NCBI GenBank assembly: GCA_947488655.1
Contig: CANKZZ010000002.1
Span: forward strand, 186,001 to 250,000
Source: an uncultured Psychroserpens sp.
Lineage (GTDB): Bacteria; Bacteroidota; Bacteroidia; Flavobacteriales; Flavobacteriaceae
Direction: 5' to 3'
DNA: 64,000 nt
Shown: piece by piece, positions 60,323 through 64,000 of the stretch
How positions within the stretch are numbered: position 1 is the stretch's first letter
How the letters are laid out: every line of letters starts with the position of its first letter
Notes under the pieces: model-generated
Seen by the model: only the letters and a program-made list of their open reading frames with translations
What the model was told of the DNA's origin: nothing
Database searches by the model: none
Made by a program: the position numbers and the translations under genes

Positions 60323-61135
60323 TTAAAGACTTTTAATTAATTCTTTAAACAATGTAATCATATGTGGCTCAGCTTTACCTGCCATTGCAATGATTTCTCC
60401 AATATCAACAGGTTTAAGGTTGTCTGGATCGCATTCATCTGTTAAAACAGATATAGCTGCAGCCTTTAAGTTTAAATGGTTTGCAACAATAATTTCTGGT
60501 ACAGTACTCATACCAACAGCATCAGCTCCAATAATTTTAAGCATACGGTATTCTGCTCTTGTTTCTAACTGAGGACCTACCACACTTGCATAAACACCTT
60601 CGTGTAATTTTATATTATTTGCTTTTGCTATAGCTTTAAATTTCTCATTAATTTCTAGATTATAAGGAGCACTCATATCTGTAAAACGCTCGCCTAACGC
60701 TTCAACACCTTTAAAAGCCAGAGGAGAACCACCTTGAAGATTTATATGGTCATCAATCAACATTAATTCCCCTTTTTTAAAATCTAAATTTATGGCTCCA
60801 GATGCGTTAGAAACTAATAACGTTTTAATTCCCAATTTTTCCATTACCCTAACAGGATAGGTTACATCTTGTAACGAATAACCTTCGTATACGTGAAAAC
60901 GACCTTGCATAACAATTACATTTTTGCCAGCCAAAGTACCATATATTAATTTTCCTTTATGAAACTCTACGGTTGCTGTAGGGAAATTTGGGATGTGATT
61001 ATAGCTAACCTCTGCAATGACATTAAGCTCATTAGTGAGCTGGCCCAAGCCTGTGCCAAGAATGATACCAATCTCTGGACTTTCAAATCCTTTAGACTGT
61101 AAATATTCTGCGGTTTCTGTTATAAATTTAATCAT
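60323..61135 (-). CDS. punA: Purine-nucleoside phosphorylase
   Basis: A 270-residue trimeric-type purine-nucleoside phosphorylase (PNP class II). Signature segments are GIILGTGLGQL, RFHVYEGYSLQDVTYPVR, VSNASGAINLDFKKGEL, VVGPQLETRAEYRM with the catalytic Glu, VGMSTVPEIIVA and SVLTDECDP with the purine-binding residue. It splits purine nucleosides with phosphate. In an arsenosugar cluster it would remove adenine from the dimethylarsinoyl-adenosine intermediate. It overlaps the TIGR04282 gene by 8 nt. Confidence 0.93.
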   Translation of the reverse strand: MIKFITETAEYLQSKGFESPEIGIILGTGLGQLTNELNVIAEVSYNHIPNFPTATVEFHKGKLIYGTLAGKNVIVMQGRFHVYEGYSLQDVTYPVRVMEKLGIKTLLVSNASGAINLDFKKGELMLIDDHINLQGGSPLAFKGVEALGERFTDMSAPYNLEINEKFKAIAKANNIKLHEGVYASVVGPQLETRAEYRMLKIIGADAVGMSTVPEIIVANHLNLKAAAISVLTDECDPDNLKPVDIGEIIAMAGKAEPHMITLFKELIKSL

Positions 61136-61736
61136 GTGTTTTATAAAATTGTTTGAGTTGATTATAATGTTTCATATCGTCAAAGGTGTCGATATCGTTT
61201 AGAGGTTTTAACAAATATACGCTCTTGTTTGCTAAATCTGCAAGAGTATCTTGTCTTACCGTTTCTGTTCCCCAAGCTTTATTTTTAAAAATTGCTGGAT
61301 GTAATTGTTTCATGCCTAAAAGGTAATAACCACCATCTATCGCAGGACCCAACACCACATCATGATGATCTAGTTTTTTAAAAGCATTTTCTATGATGTC
61401 TCTATTTAAATCTAGTAAATCACTACCAATAATAATAACCTTCTGGTATTTTGCTTTAAATAGTTCGTCAAATGCATTATGCATACGCTCTCCTAAATCA
61501 TTACCGTTTTGAAGTTTTTTGCTAAAATATGCTTCACTCCAAATATCATTAGTATTAATTTCTACGGAATAAAACACATAACGATTTGCCTCAACTTGTT
61601 GTGCAACTTGTGCAGTATGTTGCAGTAAATATTTGTAAATATCTAATGCAGACTGGTCTCCTAAAGTTTTAGCTAAACGCGTTTTGCATTTGCCAAGCTC
61701 TGGATTTCTGGTAAAAACTATGAGTGCTGTTTTCAA
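61128..61736 (-). CDS. TIGR04282-type glycosyltransferase/nucleotidyltransferase-like protein
   Basis: A 202-residue protein of the TIGR04282 (DUF2064) family. Markers are VFTRNPELGKCKTRLAKTLG, the strand VIIIGSDLLDLN with the donor-binding Asp, and VVLGPAIDGGYYLLGM. The GT-A-like fold resembles nucleotidyltransferases. The family is named for its co-occurrence with TIGR04283 and ArsS-type radical SAM genes in arsenosugar loci. It overlaps punA by 8 nt and follows the rhodanese gene by 15 bp. Confidence 0.88.
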   Translation of the reverse strand: MKTALIVFTRNPELGKCKTRLAKTLGDQSALDIYKYLLQHTAQVAQQVEANRYVFYSVEINTNDIWSEAYFSKKLQNGNDLGERMHNAFDELFKAKYQKVIIIGSDLLDLNRDIIENAFKKLDHHDVVLGPAIDGGYYLLGMKQLHPAIFKNKAWGTETVRQDTLADLANKSVYLLKPLNDIDTFDDMKHYNQLKQFYKTHD

Positions 61737-61751
61737 TATAAATGACTTGTA

Positions 61752-62252
61752 TTATTTTTTAGGGTAGACTTTAATGCCACTATGTAACCATTTGCTCCAA
61801 GCGTTAGAAAACGCATGAATACTATCGGTTTTTTTTTCTTCGGAATTGTAAATCTCAAAATTGTTATTTTTCCATTCAAAAATCCCTCCATAAAGATTTT
61901 TGACATTTGTAAAGCCAGCCTTTTTAAGTTGGTTTGCTATAGTTTCAGACCGTATACCTAATGAACAGTATACAACAATGGGTTGGTCTTTATCTTTAAG
62001 TATTGAGATGGTTTCTTGGAGATTAAAATGATTGTAGCCAATAAAAATGGCGTTTTTAAGATGACTTACATTGTATTCATTTTGCTCTCTAGCATCTAAA
62101 ATAATAGCTTCAGTTTTAGGCATTGCTAATTCTTGAACCGAAATATATGGTACATTATTTTTATTGTGCTGTTTCAATAAATTGTCTAGAGAGTTTTGCG
62201 CTTGTAGTGAGAGCGAAAAAATTCCGAAGAACATATAAAGTATTAATTTCAT
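61752..62252 (-). CDS. Exported rhodanese-like protein
   Basis: The ATG at 62252 starts a signal peptide (LILYMFFGIFSLSLQAQ) and avoids overlap with the upstream gene, so it is preferred over an ATG at 62288. The single rhodanese domain has AIILDAREQNEYNVSHLKNA and the active loop VVYCSLGIRSE with the catalytic Cys. It would act in the periplasm as a sulfur- or perhaps arsenic-binding transferase. Rhodaneses recur in arsenic loci. Confidence 0.87.
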   Translation of the reverse strand: MKLILYMFFGIFSLSLQAQNSLDNLLKQHNKNNVPYISVQELAMPKTEAIILDAREQNEYNVSHLKNAIFIGYNHFNLQETISILKDKDQPIVVYCSLGIRSETIANQLKKAGFTNVKNLYGGIFEWKNNNFEIYNSEEKKTDSIHAFSNAWSKWLHSGIKVYPKK

Positions 62253-62256
62253 GTTT

Positions 62257-63084
62257 TTATAATTGAATGCCAAACCCTTGTAAACCACTTTCTACTTCTG
62301 GTAAAATCTCTGTATTATCCCAGATACCTGTAACAATTGTTCGTGCATATTCTTGAGGTAATAAACCATTATTCATCAACTTGCTCGTTAATTTATAATT
62401 ATAATCTAGAGTATGATGTTTAAAAGTAAAGTTTTCTTGAGCGTCATCCAAAATAGCATACCAAACATTTGGGTTACCATCATTAGCAGGCATCCCAATA
62501 ACACCAGGATTTAACCATAAGTTGTCGTCGTTAGTATGATTAAAAGGTAAGCCACAATGACCACCAATAATTACATCACTATTAGAAAAGTTAAAGTTAG
62601 TTTGCTTATACTCCCAAGGTGTAGATTTATAAATAAACTCAGAGGTGTTAAAAAAAGAACCATGCACCACAGAGACACTTTTACCTGCATAATTAAATGT
62701 TATATGATCTGGGAGCGTTTCCATAAATGCTAATGAGTTTTTAGATAATTTACTTTGCGCAAATGGATACCACTGCTGCGAAAACCCGTCGCAACGAGAG
62801 CCTTTTCTAAAATCACAACCACAATCTTGAGCGCCTTCGCGCAATTGTATTTCTACGTTGCCAGCAATACTTCTGGCATTCCAAAGTTTAAATAACTGTA
62901 CCGTTTCTTCAGGTTGGGCACAATAACCAACAATATCTCCCGTACAAATACAATTTGCTGCAGCTATTTGCTCACGCTCTGCAACTTGTTTTAAAGCTTC
63001 TAATGCTTGCAAATTGCTATAAACACCTCCAAAGAGCAATACTTTGCCTTTGAGCTGGCCTAAATGTTCTATTTTTTTATCCAT
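62257..63084 (-). CDS. Metallophosphoesterase-fold protein with altered metal ligands and a Cys cluster
   Basis: The ATG at 63084 (275 residues) is preferred over one at 63126, since it gives the usual family start. The fold is calcineurin-like, but metal-binding GDxHGN reads LFGGVYSNLQAL, and GNHD reads AGNVEIQL; GDIVGY, VVHGSF and GGHCGLPF are kept. A Cys-rich segment follows (DCGCDFRKGSRCDG). The same variant is seen in a family found in cyanobacteria and Bacteroidota. The Cys cluster may bind a thiophilic element such as arsenic; that is inference. It overlaps the symporter gene by 16 nt. Confidence 0.82.
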   Translation of the reverse strand: MDKKIEHLGQLKGKVLLFGGVYSNLQALEALKQVAEREQIAAANCICTGDIVGYCAQPEETVQLFKLWNARSIAGNVEIQLREGAQDCGCDFRKGSRCDGFSQQWYPFAQSKLSKNSLAFMETLPDHITFNYAGKSVSVVHGSFFNTSEFIYKSTPWEYKQTNFNFSNSDVIIGGHCGLPFNHTNDDNLWLNPGVIGMPANDGNPNVWYAILDDAQENFTFKHHTLDYNYKLTSKLMNNGLLPQEYARTIVTGIWDNTEILPEVESGLQGFGIQL

Positions 63085-64000
63085 TTTGGAATGATATATA
63101 AAATGATACAACTTAAAATTCCCCAAACATTAACCCAAAGCAAGTCGGCATATTTACCGGTTGTAAATATTAATGCCTCTGGAAAAATCTTTAATACTAA
63201 CATAAAACCAAAAATGAGACCACAAATAACACTCAAATAGAAACTAATTTTTGGGACTTTCATATTCCAGAAAACAAATACTGGAGTTAGACCAATTACC
63301 ATAGTTCCTGAAATGGTTGTTGCAGATAAAATTTCGGCATCTAAAAACACAGGTAATGTTCCTAAAATAGCGATTGCTATCATAGAAGCACGACCAAAAG
63401 TTAAGTCTAAACCTATATTTAAATCTATAGCCAGTAACTTAGAAAACGATGAAAAGGTAGAGTCTAATGTTGATGCTGCCGATGTTATCATAATAAAGTT
63501 AATAACCAATAATATGACAACACCAAAGGCTTTACCTACTTCTACAGCAGCTTGACCTTGCATACCTTGAGTTTGAGCATAAATACCAATAAAACTAAAA
63601 AGTACAATACAAATAGCACCAAGAATACTTGCAAGTAAAAAACTCTTTCTAGTAACTTTTGGTGAGGTTATAAATGCACGATCTGTTAAAACTGGGTCAT
63701 GAAACGGATAACTAAACGATTGAATAATCGCAGCAAAAAATAAGTTTAAACCTAATTCAAAACTCCAGGTTCCTGAGGTTGCAATTTCTGAAGGAGAAAA
63801 GTTTTCCGAAGAAAAAATAGTTGCTAAAATAACAATCAATAAAATAGAAAATAATACCATTTGAATGACATCTGTAAATATAGAACTACTTAAGCCACCT
63901 TTTATAGCATACGCTAAGGTTAATACCGTAAAGACAATAATGGCTAAATAATATGGTTTACTTCCACTTTCTCCAAAATAGCTTCCAATGACCATAGTAT
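63069..64000 (-). CDS. Sodium:solute symporter (SSS family), 5' end outside window
   Basis: The C-terminal two-thirds (about 308 residues) of an SSS-family transporter. The frame remains open to the right edge. GGLSSSIFTDVIQMVLFSILL is the conserved TM5-6 loop of the family; SAASTLDSTFSSFSKLLAID carries the sodium-site Ser/Thr run. About eight helices are visible. Being upstream in the same operon as the arsenic-like genes it may import a substrate or release product, for example nucleosides or sugars. The start must be read from the next contig region. Confidence 0.88.
   Translation of the reverse strand, partial: TMVIGSYFGESGSKPYYLAIIVFTVLTLAYAIKGGLSSSIFTDVIQMVLFSILLIVILATIFSSENFSPSEIATSGTWSFELGLNLFFAAIIQSFSYPFHDPVLTDRAFITSPKVTRKSFLLASILGAICIVLFSFIGIYAQTQGMQGQAAVEVGKAFGVVILLVINFIMITSAASTLDSTFSSFSKLLAIDLNIGLDLTFGRASMIAIAILGTLPVFLDAEILSATTISGTMVIGLTPVFVFWNMKVPKISFYLSVICGLIFGFMLVLKIFPEALIFTTGKYADLLWVNVWGILSCIILYIIPKWIKK

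Larger units (their letters stand above)
427..63811. repeat. Dispersed over-represented octamer TTCCGAAG/CTTCGGAA (about 28 copies)
   Basis: First-base positions of CTTCGGAA: 427, 748, 12147, 18043, 21131, 25440, 33619, 38504, 38796, 42316, 47177, 48971, 56536, 61838. First-base positions of TTCCGAAG: 12275, 17207, 25396, 30257, 37001, 39418, 42515, 43076, 46465, 54071, 55522, 56654, 62222, 63804. Counted by eye, 14 per orientation. The common flank is AA after TTCCGAAG. Most copies are in genes in various frames; 30257 is intergenic and 38504 is at a gene end. None was seen from 756 to 12146. Confidence 0.8.

Noticed and set aside
1-64000. tRNA, rRNA, CRISPR array, insertion sequence, prophage or integrase
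   Set aside because: No such element could be recognised; all gaps but one are under 210 bp and no transposase or integrase-like protein is present.

Overview
The window looks like a chromosomal segment of a marine-type Flavobacteriaceae bacterium (phylum Bacteroidota). The evidence is strongly AT-rich DNA, mevalonate-pathway genes instead of MEP genes, Bacteroidota promoters of the form TTTG-N19-TAnnTTTG, almost no Shine-Dalgarno sequences, lipoboxes of the S/T-C type, and family content such as head-GIN, DUF2652 and an alpha/beta hydrolase-OsmC fusion. No rRNA, tRNA, CRISPR array, phage or insertion sequence was recognised. Both ends cut through genes: selO on the left and a sodium:solute symporter on the right.

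Layout. 1-6.0 kb (+): a redox and sulfur block with SelO, a flavoprotein, an MsrA-like protein, a hydrolase-OsmC fusion and the ergothioneine pair EgtB-EgtD. 6.1-11.7 kb (+): a large outer-membrane fusion (metallophosphoesterase, kinase-like segment, barrel), then DUF2254 and DUF2652 proteins. 11.7-16.8 kb: a lipoprotein, a glycerophosphodiesterase, a BaiN-type flavoprotein and a hybrid histidine kinase. 16.9-22.3 kb (+): DUF1697, mevalonate decarboxylase and kinase, a UbiA prenyltransferase, a nitrilase and a pseudouridine-synthase relative lacking its catalytic Asp. 22.4-24.3 kb (-): envelope proteins. 24.4-29.7 kb (+): a polyamine operon (arginine decarboxylase, agmatinase, deoxyhypusine-synthase-like enzyme, GNAT-amidohydrolase) behind a long leader with a short upstream ORF. 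30.3-38.5 kb (+): a sigma factor with a tiny partner, MscS, head-GIN and LapA-like proteins, and a trio of AAA+-like ATPase, MscS-like membrane protein and cation/proton antiporter. 38.5-42.6 kb (-): four glycan genes overlapping by 4 nt each. 42.7-49.9 kb: a membrane polyferredoxin with a flavoprotein, DUF547 and barrel proteins, a GH113-like glycosidase and a small Omp85-like protein. 50.0-56.0 kb (+): an NAD/ADP-ribose cluster. 56.1-64.0 kb (-): a cluster resembling arsenosugar biosynthesis.

The most striking system is the NAD/ADP-ribose cluster. A Nudix-winged-helix regulator of NrtR type is followed by a PRPP-synthetase-like enzyme, a macrodomain hydrolase, a DUF4291 protein, an ADP-ribosylglycohydrolase, a PPP-type phosphatase and a nicotinamide phosphoribosyltransferase-like enzyme. 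Three 21-bp operators (TTTGTGT-N7-ACACAAA type) flank the regulator; two overlap TAnnTTTG elements. Together the genes could form a closed ADP-ribosylation and NAD-recovery loop, possibly using NARP1-like chemistry.

The second unexpected signal is global. The octamer TTCCGAAG (reverse complement CTTCGGAA) occurs about 28 times, 14 in each orientation, in genes and between them, far above what base composition predicts. Other points of interest are the speA leader peptide, a repeat element inserted in frame into a glycosyltransferase gene, and proteins with altered catalytic residues (RluB-like, MsrA-like, and a metallophosphoesterase in the arsenic cluster).
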